This document shows, piece after piece, positions 46,646 through 58,886 of a stretch of 64,000 nt of DNA. Under the pieces are notes generated by a model that was given only the letters and a program-made list of their open reading frames with translations, did no database searches and had not been told where the DNA came from. The translations under genes and the position numbers were made by a program. The stretch is from Tigriopus japonicus (lineage: Eukaryota; Arthropoda; Copepoda; Harpacticoida; Harpacticidae), in NCBI GenBank assembly GCA_010645155.1, contig CM021315.1:5334820-5398819 (forward strand), given 5' to 3'. The stretch's first letter is position 1; the number at the start of each line of letters is the position of its first letter.

Positions 46646-49600
46646 GGAACAAATTGGAAACGCAAAATTCAACAATTAAAATGCCGATACTGATTAGAAT
46701 GCCACAAGCACATAGGATAAACGCAGGAAGAGTGACAATAAACTCAATTCCGTCATCATTGTTGTCTTCCTCTACATTGCAAGTGCCTTTAATTGAAAGA
46801 TCAGGCTTGCCAAGTGACAAACGATTCAAAAAAGTCACCCAAAGTCCAGAATCCCGTTGTCTTCTGAGATGAAAGTTGAAAAGGTTTCTGAACGGGGAAT
46901 CTTTAGTGATACCCAAAGCACTAAAATCGATGAGAAAATTGTCTATCGGTGCAAAGATATATTGACAGGGATCATCAGCAGCCAGGAAAAAATACCTCAA
47001 ATCCAAAATCAAATAGTAGCCCTGTTTTAAAAGCGGACTTGAGTTCGACTCCTTTGATTTTTGGTTTGAGGTGAAAGTGTTGCCCTCATAAACTGATTTT
47101 TCATCTTGCATGATTTTTCGCTCAAAGACGTCCTTAAAAGTTGTTCCGTTCTTGGCATATCGAAATACATCATAAACGTTTGTCCCAGCTTTCAAAGCAA
47201 GTTTATGCTCCGGTTTCAAAAAGTCTTCTAAGCTTTTCACAGGTATAGTTGTTTCTTGTGTGGCCAGAAATGAAGTCAGAACACCGTTGTAAGTGACAAA
47301 AACAACGTAGCAAAAGCAAGTGGTTGACAACAACAGAATTCGCAAACTTGGCTTCAAAACTTTCACATCGATCTTCGTGATCTCCCGGTTTAAAATGGCA
47401 CCAAGAAAATGCCCCAAAACCATTTCAAAAGGGATCTTGAGCACCCTTGCTATACCAATTAGTGCCATCATTAAAACTGACAACATAGCAAAAAATGCTT
47501 TCCAAAAAAGGGCGTCGTATCCACGAAAATAGGTGGTCCAATCCAACGACCCTTTTGGACGCATCAAAATGAGCCTGCAAATCAATTAATTATAAAAGAA
47601 ATAAGAGCGGGTTATAACTAGTGCATTACTAGTTAAATAAATAGATAACCCTTTTTTCGTTCATTTCAATAAATAACTGGTATTCATTCAGCTAAATCAG
47701 TTAATTTGGAGCACTGCAAACAAATAAAACTGACTTTTCCTCCAAATTTTTTTGTGCCAAATCAAAACTCAGACCAAAATCGTGTAGGAAGATTTTGACT
47801 CAATTGAATGCCAAAACCTACCGTTTGGGCGTTAATTTTAAATACCTGATGCTCTACGTAAATGCATAGGGAGTAGTCTTTAATATCGTTTCTGATGGAA
47901 TAAAATGAATTTTTTTTCTTAGTGTGACAATCAGTTTAGAATATTGAAACAACTCTTTCATGAAATCGGATGTTAATTTTGACCACAAGACCTCTTTGGT
48001 CAAAATTGCAAAATTATCCGAATATGTTTGCTTCGAAAATATAAATGACCAAAAGAGAACTCAGATTGAACAAAATGGCCAAGAAGGGTTAAATATTCCA
48101 AAGAAGATTCTTTTAAAAGATCGGCAACATTTTAAAGGCTGCACAATTTTTTTTGACTAAAATTGGTACAAAAGTACATTGTACAGCTAATTTTTTTGAA
48201 ATATATATAATATCTAATATTTTCAGGTACTAAATTGTAGTTGCTGTTGATGCATTGACAAGAAAACGCATTTTTTATGCTTCTCGTTATGATACGCCTC
48301 GTCTTCATTCTCATACTTGGTATTTGAAACGGGTAAAATATGATTCATAGACAGCTGAATATTCCATGCGGCATAAAATCTAATCTTACGTAAGTCCAAA
48401 CAACATGTGGCGAAAAAATAGAAACAATTGGGTCGCATGTTAACGCACATAAGATCGATTTGTTTTAGAGTATACTCAACTCTGGTCTTACTACATAGCT
48501 GACCTCAAGTATACTTAACGTGAAACAAACCGATGAGTATAGCAATTGTTGTGTACNNNNNNNNNNNNNNNNNNNNNNNNNNNNNNNNNNNNNNNNNNNN
48601 NNNNNNNNNNNNNNNNNNNNNNNNNNNNNNNNNNNNNNNNNNNNNNNNNNNNNNNNNNNNNNNNNNNNNNNNNNNNNNNNNNNNNNNNNNNNNNNNNNNN
48701 NNNNNNNNNNNNNNNNNNNNNNNNNNNNNNNNNNNNNNNNNNNNNNNNNNNNNNNNNNNNNNNNNNNNNNNNNNNNNNNNNNNNNNNNNNNNNNNNNNNN
48801 NNNNNNNNNNNNNNNNNNNNNNNNNNNNNNNNNNNNNNNNNNNNNNNNNNNNNNNNNNNNNNNNNNNNNNNNNNNNNNNNNNNNNNNNNNNNNNNNNNNN
48901 NNNNNNNNNNNNNNNNNNNNNNNNNNNNNNNNNNNNNNNNNNNNNNNNNNNNNNNNNNNNNNNNNNNNNNNNNNNNNNNNNNNNNNNNNNNNNNNNNNNN
49001 NNNNNNNNNNNNNNNNNNNNNNNNNNNNNNNNNNNNNNNNNNNNNNNNNNNNNNNNNNNNNNNNNNNNNNNNNNNNNNNNNNNNNNNNNNNNNNNNNNNN
49101 NNNNNNNNNNNNNNNNNNNNNNNNNNNNNNNNNNNNNNNNNNNNNNNNNNNNNNNNNNNNNNNNNNNNNNNNNNNNNNNNNNNNNNNNNNNNNNNNNNNN
49201 NNNNNNNNNNNNNNNNNNNNNNNNNNNNNNNNNNNNNNNNNNNNNNNNNNNNNNNNNNNNNNNNNNNNNNNNNNNNNNNNNNNNNNNNNNNNNNNNNNNN
49301 NNNNNNNNNNNNNNNNNNNNNNNNNNNNNNNNNNNNNNNNNNNNNNNNNNNNNNNNNNNNNNNNNNNNNNNNNNNNNNNNNNNNNNNNNNNNNNNNNNNN
49401 NNNNNNNNNNNNNNNNNNNNNNNNNNNNNNNNNNNNNNNNNNNNNNNNNNNNNNNNNNNNNNNNNNNNNNNNNNNNNNNNNNNNNNNNNNNNNNNNNNNN
49501 NNNNNNNNNNNNNNNNNNNNNNNNNNNNNNNNNNNNNNNCAACAATTGCTATACTCATCGGTTTGTTTCACGTTAAGTATACTTGAGGTCAGCTATGTAG

Positions 49601-52600
49601 TAAGACCAGAGTTGAGTATACTATAAAACAAATCGATCTTATGTGCGTTAACATGCGACCCATAGTATACTAAACACCACGAATTAGATGCGTTAACATG
49701 CGACCCAATATTCAGGAACAAGAAGAAATCAGACTTTGCCAGAGCCACGGACGGGTCAGAACCTACCGGCGGTGGGATTCCTTGGATGAGGTAATTCTCA
49801 ATACTAGTTAGTGCAATATGTCCATGTGAGGACTGCCTCTTTTGGAATGAACCTTTGATAGGTTAATGCTAACATTGACAAAAAGAAATAACCTTTGCCA
49901 TCAGTCTTGGATCTTGGAATAAGTGGATCAGGCTTTATTGGCTTACCAGACTTGCCTATGGCAGGAAGTACTATTGATGTCATGATTTTTGGCGGGAAAA
50001 ACAGTTCGGAAGACATGTGTTTCTAATGAGCGTGCAAGGTAGCTTGAGCTAGAGCGTTCTAGCTGAAACGAAGATTCAGGCCTTTTGATTCCAACAATTC
50101 CTTTCTTATCTGCACAACTTGAAGTTGGAATAGCAATTCTTGACATTTTTTTTTGCAAAATAACAAGTTTTGTTGCTTTTATCTAAAATTTCGCAACATA
50201 AATTAAGAGGGCTCTTTCAAACTTTTGAAATAGGAATGCTCTACTTAGAATAACAAGATAGCCAGTGGTGATCGGTTTCTGAGGCAACTAAACCTACACT
50301 GTAAAAACAGATGTTTTTTTAAATTGAAGGCTTCCAATTTCTCTTTTTGTTTTCAAATAACCTTGCAATACTCCTCAACATACATTTACCAAGCCATTGC
50401 TCTAAAATGCACGATTTTTCGAAAATCTGACCCTTGAATACCGAAACATTATTTTGGCAAGCTTGGGCAGGGATAACCTATATAATAGTATAAATACTGG
50501 ATACGAACTCGCGGAATTTCCTAGCTCGCAACCTCACACGGATGAGGCCGAGAGTTCGTAAGTAAACAAGAAGTACAAACGGCCATGTTGGGAGTGGAAA
50601 ATCAAACGGAAATCGACCAAGAGTCCTAAAGATAGTGCGCCAATCGGGATTTTCTGTGTTTCAAGCGGGTCCAGCCAAGTCCTAGCCTTGGTAAAGGTCA
50701 ACCCCACGCCCCAAAATCAGTCTGATGTGGGTGTTTCAAAGACATTAAGTTCAGCCAAGAACGAGTGAATGAAATAGTGAATGAATGAATGACCACATCA
50801 TGGAGTGTGAGTGAACCCCACCACAAGGTGTCTTTTCTAGATGACGATCAAAGTGATCAAATGAAATCTGATGATGGCTAGGTTACCGGCTACAACCTTC
50901 GGAAGTGATAGACCTAACTAAAGCAAAAAGAACGAATATGGACCGGAATCCGAGCCCAAATTCCTCTTTTCTGCAAAAGGATTAAGAACAAACTTTCCCA
51001 CGGACCAAAACGGGGAGTTTCCTTATGCTCATCCATTACAAAACTTGAACAACTTAAGAATATCTCACCATTCCTTGAATTATCAACAACAAAATAGCGG
51101 GGTTTTCCGAGCTTATCTATTATCCGATTTGAACGTCTTATTAATATCTTTGAACTTACAATTGAACCCATCCATGTATTAGCCTGAACTTAACTAACAC
51201 ACGCCAAACTTTGCATGAAATCAAGTTTGTTTTAGGTTGTGTCACCTTGCCATTGTTCTATAAATGATGTTCCATCCTCGAATTTCTTTTATTATAAGGT
51301 TGTGTCTTTTAGTTCAGGATAATTCAAGGACAGGTAAGATATTCTTAGGTTGTTCAAGTTGTCTAATGGATGAGCGCCATAAAAATCCTCGTTTTGATCC
51401 AGAGGAGAGTTTCTGGGGTAAATTTGGTTCCTTTCCAAGAGGAATCTCCGTTCGCATTAAGGTCCACATAAAACAAAGAAAGAAGTCCTCAATGTCAAGA
51501 ATTCCATCAAATGAAGAACAAATTAAGATGACTTCGAAACATATCAGGTGTGCCTACTAGCAATGGATGGGCTCAATATTTTGATTTGCCTTTCGACTCA
51601 GTCAGCCCAAATTGGTGATCTGACAGTCTAACCCGGATTACATGGACCCTCTCAAAGTCTTGAAAATGAAATGCTCCCACCAAGATTGAATTGTGTGGAT
51701 TTTTTGACTCAATTTGATTGTTTATTCCTGGACAAAGGGATCTAAGAACTGAGAAGACCAATCTAACTTTATCAAGCCTTTAGAGCCTATCCCTGCAATG
51801 AAAAGACATGATCCTCTGGTCTTGAAGGACCCTTAGCCCCAGTCCTGCGTGGTCCTGACCTTCTTGAGCCCCAAGACTTGAAACATTTTCAATCAAATCC
51901 ACAATCCAGGATTTAATCCTCAGGTTTTTCACTTATTTTGTCTCAAGGACGTCGTGATTGCCTTTGTTCCAATTCCAATCCGGATCAGATGGCTGATCTG
52001 ATCCAGAACCGTCAAAAGTGCCCTTCAATAGTTACAACCAACAAATCCTCCGATTTGGACTCCATCTTGTTTCAAAATGAGACTATTCTCATTCCTTCAT
52101 TTTCCTATAGAAATGGTTCCTGCGTCGTGGAGGTGCTGAAGAGGATGGAAGAGGAGTAACCCTCCATCCAGATATCACCACAGATACTTCTATTTGGCAT
52201 TGTTTCACAGAAGTTGGACTAATGGGTGAAGCAAGATTCCATCTATGTATTTTCCTGATTGTTAAGAGGACTAAAATCCTTTGGAGAGCTGAATGTCAAA
52301 CGTTCATGAGACGAGTAAAAGGAGTGCTGGGACCTCTAAAATCAAGGCGAAGAACAATTAGTCAATAAATATTAGCACAAAAAGTTTGACTGAATTCTTT
52401 CAAGATGCATGTTCAACAGTTTTACTCGTTAATAAGGAATGAATGACATTGTTTCAAAATATAGCCTCGGCCTCATACCATTTTTTCAAAAATAGGAGTT
52501 CGTGTCCACCCCTTTCAGGGGTTCCTGGCTTGGGCTGCTAACGGCATTGGCCTGTAATATGATACGGTAATTGCTCCCATTCACATCACATGAACCAAGG

Positions 52601-55600
52601 AGGACAAACTGATCAAAAACACTACCCAAGGCTTTTGACAAATTTGAGATCATCATTTAACAGTGACAACAACAATTTCCTGCTTATTTATCAGTCTGAT
52701 TTGTCAAAAACAAAATTAACTGATACATTAGTTAGTAAAGTACTATTCTGATTGTTTAACTGAAAACTGGTTTTCTTGAAATACCAGTTAATTTACATGC
52801 CCTAGTTATTAACGGTATTAAAAAAACTAGGTTGCGTATTTTAGAGTATAGTCAAAATAAACGTATTTGAGAAGTCTTAGTACGTGCATACAGGGTTGAA
52901 CAGATAAATTGACCGATTCTTAAAGCTAATATGGATCCGAATACAGTGCTCCAAATCAATTTCTGTTTCCGTCAGTATACGACATTAAGTTTCTTTAAAA
53001 AGTTTCATTTTGAAAATTTTGCACTAGCTTCAAAAACAAACATCGAGCAAGAAAGAAGACAAGAACCATCATCCAACTTAAACTCTTATTTGTAAAGTTA
53101 CCCCCTGGGACGAGAGGTTGCGTAATCCCGAAAAATACTTTGCGGGCCTGTTAGCTAGAGTAGGCGTCGGCAACTGGTGGGCTGCGGCCCACACCTGGGC
53201 CCCAGGGTGGTCTTTGGTGGGCCCAGGAGCTATGGGGAAAGACCAAAATAGTGGGCCCGCGAGACATCCAAAGTATTGCACTTGTGGGCCCAAAGCACTT
53301 TGATGGTTAATCTGTGGGCCCCTGAACCTTCAAACGTCTCTTTGGTGGGCCCCTGACAACATGTAGCCAAATTTGTGCGCCTTGACCCAAAAGTGATTGC
53401 TGACCCCTGAGCTAGAGTATCTCTTTCTATGCCAGTCAGGGGTTCCTGGCCAGGATTACTGTGTAGCTCACAGCGAACGTTTGAGCGTCAGATTGTGAGG
53501 GTTGGAATTTGCGCCGCACTGAGGGTACTTTTTCAAGACCGTCATTTAGCCCGGAATTGGGAAGAGGCTTTTAAACGTTATTTTAGACTAAGTAAAGTTA
53601 AGTTAGGTGAAGTTAAGTTGGGTTATGTTTGGTTTGGTTTGAGTTTAAATTTTGATTTTAATATGTTTCTAATTTTTAACATTTCACAAATAAAGAAGAA
53701 TTTTAGAAGTAGGAATGGAGTGATGGAAACTAAAAACTCTCTCCTTTTTTGTTAATACCTATGACGCTAAGAATCTTATCCTTAGATCATTTTTATTGCT
53801 AGATAGCGTGCAAGCTTTAGTCAGGCTGATTTGGCAAGCAGGGCGGAATGGGCGGAATGCATTAAATTTATGAGGAAAATGTCGCACTCACAACTGTTGA
53901 GTGGACAGTTAGTGTGACCAAACATTCAAATCATCCCCAACTTTTTAAACTCGTTCTTGGAGCCACAAGTTATTTTTTGTCCATACATGTATTGAATTAA
54001 CCCTAGACAACGCAAAAGCTTAAATTTGTGTTCCTCCTACCAGTGACTTATTCAATATATTGGCAAAAAGTTCCTAGTTGTGGTATTCAAATCCAAGACA
54101 TGGTCACCTAGTGAAGTCTTTGGTTCTTTCAAGAATGTGACCACTAGCGATAACAAAAAATGACCCCAAAACATTACTCAATTCCACATTTCAATCATCA
54201 AATGCATGGTTGACATGTGCCTGGTCACACATTAATGTTTCAAAAGTTCCCGCACTTTTGTCCGCTCAACAATTGGCGACCCCAGACACATTTTTAGGCT
54301 TACACTCCCTCTAGCATTAATAGACACATCCGTAGTAGGTTAACAAGTAAGAAAGGGTGATCTTTTTCTCAGATGAAAAAATATGGATTGTGGACAAAAA
54401 GTAATGCCCAGATGAACAATTGGGTTACCTCTGTGAAGTCCAACATCCTCCCCCTCCCCGTGTTGACCACCAAGCACCTAGCCAATATCTAACATCATGA
54501 TCCTGGGCGTCATTGACAGCAACAGCGTTGTCATGCCTCTGTACTTTTTTGAATGAAAGCTTAAGATCAACACAAAGTACTGTGAAGTGATGAAAACAAT
54601 TATTATTCCCTGGATGAAGGTGTCAGTTAATGGAGTGCCATTTGTTCCAGCAAGGCTCGGCACTAGCGGACAAGGCCAAGAAGGCGTTGTCCTTGTTGAG
54701 GTTGGAGGGGGTGCAGTTTTGGAGCCTCGACACTTGGCCCTCTAACAGTTCTGATTTGAATTCCATGACTTATTTCTGGTGGGAAATGTTGGAGAGGGGA
54801 AAAATCTCCTCTGTCAGACACAAAAGTGCTGCTGCCCTTAGGAGTTCCATCAACGGGAAATGAACAAAGGTTTATCCCATGGACGTCACCAACGCCTGCG
54901 TCAATTTTCGTCCACGTGTGGCGGCCATGTTGTCCGCAGAGGAAAGACTTATAGAATAAGAACTGAAGCCAAGTGTCCATTATGCCTAGTAATGTCAATA
55001 ATGTGTCAAATACTCCAAGTTTGTGCTCTAGGTGAAGTTGAAGATGCGGCCAATTTATTTGTTCATCCCTGTAAAAGCTAACTTAAAGCTAATGTTCTGA
55101 AACTAATCTCGAGAAAGGAGAAAGGATATTCTAACCCTACATATAGATTTTAATCCAAGCTTACAAATCTGCCAATAGGTGTCACTAGAAGGTAGAACAA
55201 GTAAGGAAAAAAGCCTAGAGGATAGCATTTGTCACCATTTTTCATTTCATTAACGGATTTGAAAGTTGCAATTGAATTGCTCTATTGTTGGTCAATTTAG
55301 TTTTTATTATTATTTAGCCTGTTTTAACTGTTATTGCTTATCTCTTTTTACATAAACAGCAACAAGCCATACGATGATTTTGATGAAATTAATGTGATAC
55401 TCTCCATTGCCATAGTAAACCACAATTTGGCAACCAGTAGACATCGAGGCGTTTTTTGATGGGCTACCATCAAAATACCGGACCCTTCAGGGGAAATCCT
55501 CGAAGGTATACATCTTTCAAATTGTGCTTTTTGGGTTTTATTCCTACCAGTTTGTACATGTCTGTACATAATTCATGTCTGCATAGAAATCTTTCTCCTA

Positions 55601-57043
55601 TATATTGAATACTTTACTTGAAATTGGTGGCCCAACAGGGTTCCATGAAATCAATGGCTTTCAAACGCTCCTGAGTGATTGATAGCTCAGCCATTCCAAT
55701 GTCAACCTCTCTCCGTTGAAGCATGCCTATAACCCCGTCAAAGTTAGTTTCATCAACTAAGATCCCGTAACCGTTGCCTGGGACTGGAATTAATTTCGAT
55801 GTGAAGTTCAGTGATGCTTGAAGTTCCGTCACAATTTGACCCAGATATCCTCCGTATGACCCATCAGGATTTAAAATGAACATGGCATAGTTATTCGTAT
55901 GATATCCAACTCTAAATTGAAGACCTTGCAAGTTACTTCGTCGAAGCCAAATGGATGGTTCGTCCAATTGAAATCCCACGATCGGATCATAAATGCCGAT
56001 CTCATTCACAACCAATTGGTCACTCTCGACGTCGATTTTGTATATTTCGATGACGGTGGCATTTGCTCCATGAATCATATAAATCTGATAACTTGGGTTA
56101 CAAATACCTAAGTAGCGAAAAAGCATCGATTGTCAATACTTACCCTCGACTCAATATTCAATTGCCACTCTTTAATTCGATCTAGGTGGCAATGATTCAA
56201 AACAATAATGGCCTTTTGGCTCAAAACGCTGTGGTCAAGATCTGTCCAAGTGGGACAATCTTTTAACACCAATAAGATGGATTCCGCCGAGTGGTTCTTC
56301 TGAAGGAATTGACTGGAAAAAGAGTCAAATGACCTTGTACTCTTCTCAGACCTTCATGGTTTTCTTGACGGTCATCAAAAAGCAGCCTACGGCCAACGCG
56401 ACGGGAGACTTGGCCTCGCTAAAGACCACGGTATTACCTAAACTAAGATGGTAACCTTTGAATTTATCTTCTTTGCTCCCATTAAAGAGAGAAAGAGAAT
56501 GTGTAATATTTTACTGGAGCTGTACTTTTTATCAATAAAAAATCTCAACCACTTTCAGCTCAATCTAACGACGGAGCGTCTTTGAAATTCAGGCAAGCGT
56601 AGGTGGAAAATGAACTCGTCATACCTCTTATTGCAAGATCTGGCAACTCTTCAAGTTGAGAGTAATCTCGAGTACCATTAATCGGACTTGATTTACATCT
56701 ATTCCAAATTTTCTTTTACGTTAACAGGCGACCTGTAGACTGCCATATTAAATATTTGAAGACCTTTCTTCTTTCACTTTTACAACTTCACTAGCATTTA
56801 TCGATGGGACTTGTAATCATCCACTTACCTAGGACTAAAGAAGTGGAGAGGAAGAATGGGTATGTTGCTTTCAGGCCAAAATAGTTCTAAAGCCTCAATC
56901 TCATCGTCGTTGATCCAAATAGCAAGGGGATAATATTCAATTTGATGAACATGCTGAGCCAATTGAAAAACAGAAAAGGCACTTTGAGCGACTTTAAAAT
57001 TGAAAATGGACGAGACAATGAAGAACATCGTCCAATATTTCAT
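46641..57043 (-). CDS. Ionotropic receptor (variant glutamate receptor) gene, four exons, complete
   Basis: Exons 57043-56829, 56312-56144, 56084-55618 and 47574-46641 join in matching phases to 594 aa. An in-frame ATG 21 bp upstream (57064) is an alternative start. A signal peptide (MKYWTMFFIVSSIFNFKVAQ) precedes a short N-terminal domain. Lobe S1 has YGGYLGQIVTELQASLNF and MAELSITQERLKAIDFMEP, retaining the T-x2-R arrangement used by glutamate receptors to grip the ligand alpha-carboxyl. Membrane segments are about 307-325, a pore loop near GHFLGAILN, 362-388 (VTYNGVLTSFLA), and about 562-588 near the C terminus. Lobe S2 lies between the last two. The short N-terminal region and overall length fit arthropod IRs rather than classical iGluRs. 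Intron 3 is about 8 kb and spans the assembly gap. The stop overlaps AATAAA. Confidence 0.9.
48430..49706. mobile_element. Large inverted-repeat element containing the assembly gap
   Basis: 122 bp at 48430-48551 (starting GGGTCGCATGTTAACGCAC) recur as a near-identical reverse complement at 49540-49661, directly flanking the N run. A second copy of the terminal word (GCGTTAACATGCGACCC) ends at 49706. The structure is a transposon with long terminal inverted repeats, and the interior is unknown. The ends are related to the MITE at 5972-6169. No target duplication could be fixed. Confidence 0.75.
48557..49539. other. Assembly gap (983 N)
   Basis: Run of undetermined bases lying between the arms of an inverted repeat, inside the last intron of the ionotropic receptor gene. 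Open frames crossing it are artefacts. Confidence 0.99.
50914..51171 (-). repeat. Coding-like repeat, copy 1 (minus strand)
   Basis: The 85-codon frame contains VVDNSRNGEIFLSCSSF and VMDEHKETPRFGP. It matches the opposite-strand frame at 51264-51560 in both DNA and translation. It may be a fragment of a transposon gene; the family is not recognised. Confidence 0.5.
51264..51560 (+). repeat. Coding-like repeat, copy 2 (plus strand)
   Basis: The frame contains VQDNSRTGKIFLGCSSC, LMDERHKNPRFDPEESF and ISVRIKVHIK, parallel to copy 1 (50914-51171). Together they form an inverted pair about 150-250 bp apart inside the receptor intron. The function is unknown. Confidence 0.5.
53161..53409. mobile_element. 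hAT-type MITE with perfect 8-bp target duplication
   Basis: The left end TAGGCGTCGGCAACTGG mirrors the right end GATTGCTGACCCCTG. AGCTAGAG flanks both sides (53153-53160 and 53410-53417). The interior repeats GGTGGGCCC and GTGGGCCC words. It is non-coding, 249 bp, and lies in receptor intron 3. Confidence 0.88.
54361..54961 (+). pseudogene. Mariner transposase relic
   Basis: Frames on the plus strand contain FSDEKIWIVDKK, then, after breaks, HLFQQGSALADKAKKALSLL, FWSLDTWPSNSSDLN, MTYFWWEMLERGK, SSVRHKSAAALRSSI and VNACVNFRPRVAAM, ending LIE. These follow the order of the catalytic half of mariner transposases. Several stops and a frameshift near 54400-54620 disable it. The N-terminal DNA-binding part and the ends were not found. 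It is a different lineage from the element at 26143-27511. Confidence 0.8.
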
Positions 57044-57064
57044 GTTTGGAGAATGGGTCGTCAC

Positions 57065-57442
57065 TCATGGGTTTGAATTTCTTTGCCACCTCTCGTTGTT
57101 TTATAAAGGCGGTGACGAAACATATCCAAATTGTTCGAGAGCTAGTATGTTTATACTGATTAAAAACTAGAGGGGCACAAAATAAGGTTAAACCACACTG
57201 TTTTTCCAGGAAGGTGTAACGAACGGGGAACGTCATATCTCCCAATTAATTTTGCTTGTGCCTGGAATCGTCAATTGTCATGTTCTACACCCTGACCCGG
57301 ATATTAATAATAATGTTTACTGCGACTCTTGTTCATGTCATGGCGTATTGGAAAAAAGATATATGTAAAATCATATAACAATGAAAAAAAGACATGTCAA
57401 ATGTTAAAAACACGTTAAAAATAGTTAAGTAAAATCGTGATC
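57065..57442. other. Region 5' of the ionotropic receptor gene
   Basis: No TATA box or other gene recognised. It separates the receptor gene from the LINE fragment. Confidence 0.4.
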
Positions 57443-58106
57443 TCATAGTGAGTTGACTTGACTAGAACACAGTTCAGTGCACATGGAAGAAATGAAGCGG
57501 GAATTGACAGACAGTGCAGGTACAGTTGGGTAGAGGTAGATGATGAAAATCTTCGTTGATGGAGTTCGGCAATATTGACAATATTCCGAAGGGATGTCGG
57601 GCCAAGGACAATAAGGTGTTGTCAAGTCCTTGACTGGGAATGATAGCGTGTGCCCAGACATCGCCTCCGGAAAGGTTAGGTTCCTAACACTGTTAGACAC
57701 TAACCTTGCCAGCCCAGTGGTAAAGGGCTCGGTTTCGCATAGGAAATGCTTCCATGCATTATTGTCATATTGGAGCACGCAGAGGTATCGTTTGAGGAAT
57801 TTGGTGTAGGTGGCATCGGCGGATTTGAGGGCGGATTGGGTGGAGTTGGGGAGCTAGAGGTGAAGGCCGTAGAGGAAGATGGGGGTGATGAACGTTCGGA
57901 AGAGTTGGAGCACTATTGGAAGAGGACGGTTCTTGATGGGCAGTCTATTGCAGATGTATCCGATCTTGGCCCTGGCCTTAGTTATTGATGATTTGAGGTG
58001 ATTGGTGAAGGAGAGTTGGGTGGTGAATGTCAAACCGACATACGTACAGTAGTTAAAAAACTTGACGATTTCAATCGGACTATTGTTGATGTGTAATGTG
58101 GTGGGT
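57443..58106 (-). pseudogene. C-terminal fragment of a LINE reverse transcriptase
   Basis: One minus-strand frame runs from PTTLHINNSPIEIVKFFN through YVGLTFTTQLSFTNHLKSS, RTFITPIFLYGLHL, TKFLKRYLCVLQYDNNAW and LTFPEAMSGHTLSFPV to the end near 57443, with one in-frame TAG at 57854-57856. This order is the end of the reverse transcriptase domain plus the C-terminal region of non-LTR elements. The endonuclease and the catalytic YxDD part are missing, so it is a truncated copy. Confidence 0.75.
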
Positions 58107-58185
58107 GGCAGACGACCTTTACGTATGGACGACCTTTTACATAACGACATGTTACGACATATAACGACATATTACGACCTTACGC
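58107..58185. repeat. Short tandem repeat, unit about ACGACATRTA
   Basis: Imperfect 10-bp units (TAACGACATG, TTACGACATA, TAACGACATA, TTACGACCTT), abutting the broken 5' side of the LINE fragment. Confidence 0.6.
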
Positions 58186-58503
58186 CTTTGTCTTGAGTTG
58201 TGTCGTAATCATACTTTGAATTAGTGAAGGGTGTAATTCAAAGACCAATAAGTGATAAAGCATTGCTGGAACAGCAAGTGTCGCTTGCTGCTCCTTTCGT
58301 TCAGTGTTCTACCCTCAAAGCATAGTTTAAGAAACAATGAATGGTGGGAATCAAAATCGTACTCAGTTGTTGAGAAACGGGAATGGTTGAGGATATTTCC
58401 AACCAAAAGTAGCTGGAATTTTCGTGTCTGCCATGATTCAAGATCTCAATGATCTCGACCCTTCATACATATTTTAGGCAAGTGAAACACAACTATTAGT
58501 AAT

Positions 58504-58870
58504 TACTAGAGCCCGGAAAATACTTCCAAAAAAGTGACAAAATATCCAATATATTTTTTTCAAATGCCCAAAATATTTGGAAAAAGCTGGATATTTAAAA
58601 AATGTTTTTTTTGACAAGGCCGTTTTTTTTCATCTGTGTGCACCTATTTTCCAAATATGTTTCTGGTGAAATTGATGCATTTGGCCGTTTTTAGGGGCAA
58701 ACTTGACATTTAACGGATTTAAACAATACAGTTTTCAATTTCCCTCAATACCGTAGATGGCGCTGTTTTTTGGTATGTGACAATAGTTTTGATTAAGAAT
58801 GCCTAATCTTAGTTCAAATACTATTTTGTAGAAATTATGTATTTTGGGTTCATTTTGGAAAGGCTCTATT
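58504..58870. repeat. Dispersed repeat shared with 12577-12860
   Basis: Starts CCCGGAAAATACTTCC and contains GATGCATTTGGCCG and GATGGCGCTGT. It matches the 12.6-12.86 kb segment in reverse orientation. Confidence 0.55.
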
Positions 58871-58886
58871 GAGCATTAGTCATTAA

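Noticed and set aside
48465..49626. Six approximately 346-368 codon open frames
   Set aside because: Artefacts of translating the N gap.
49804..50158. Two overlapping minus-strand frames (70-71 codons)
   Set aside because: Considered as a frameshifted gene fragment, but no recognisable domain and no splice signals; inside the receptor intron.
56084..56126. Alternative acceptor (TTAG at about 56109) for receptor exon 3
   Set aside because: It would break the reading frame with exon 2, whereas the acceptor at 56085 gives phase 0 and a continuous domain.
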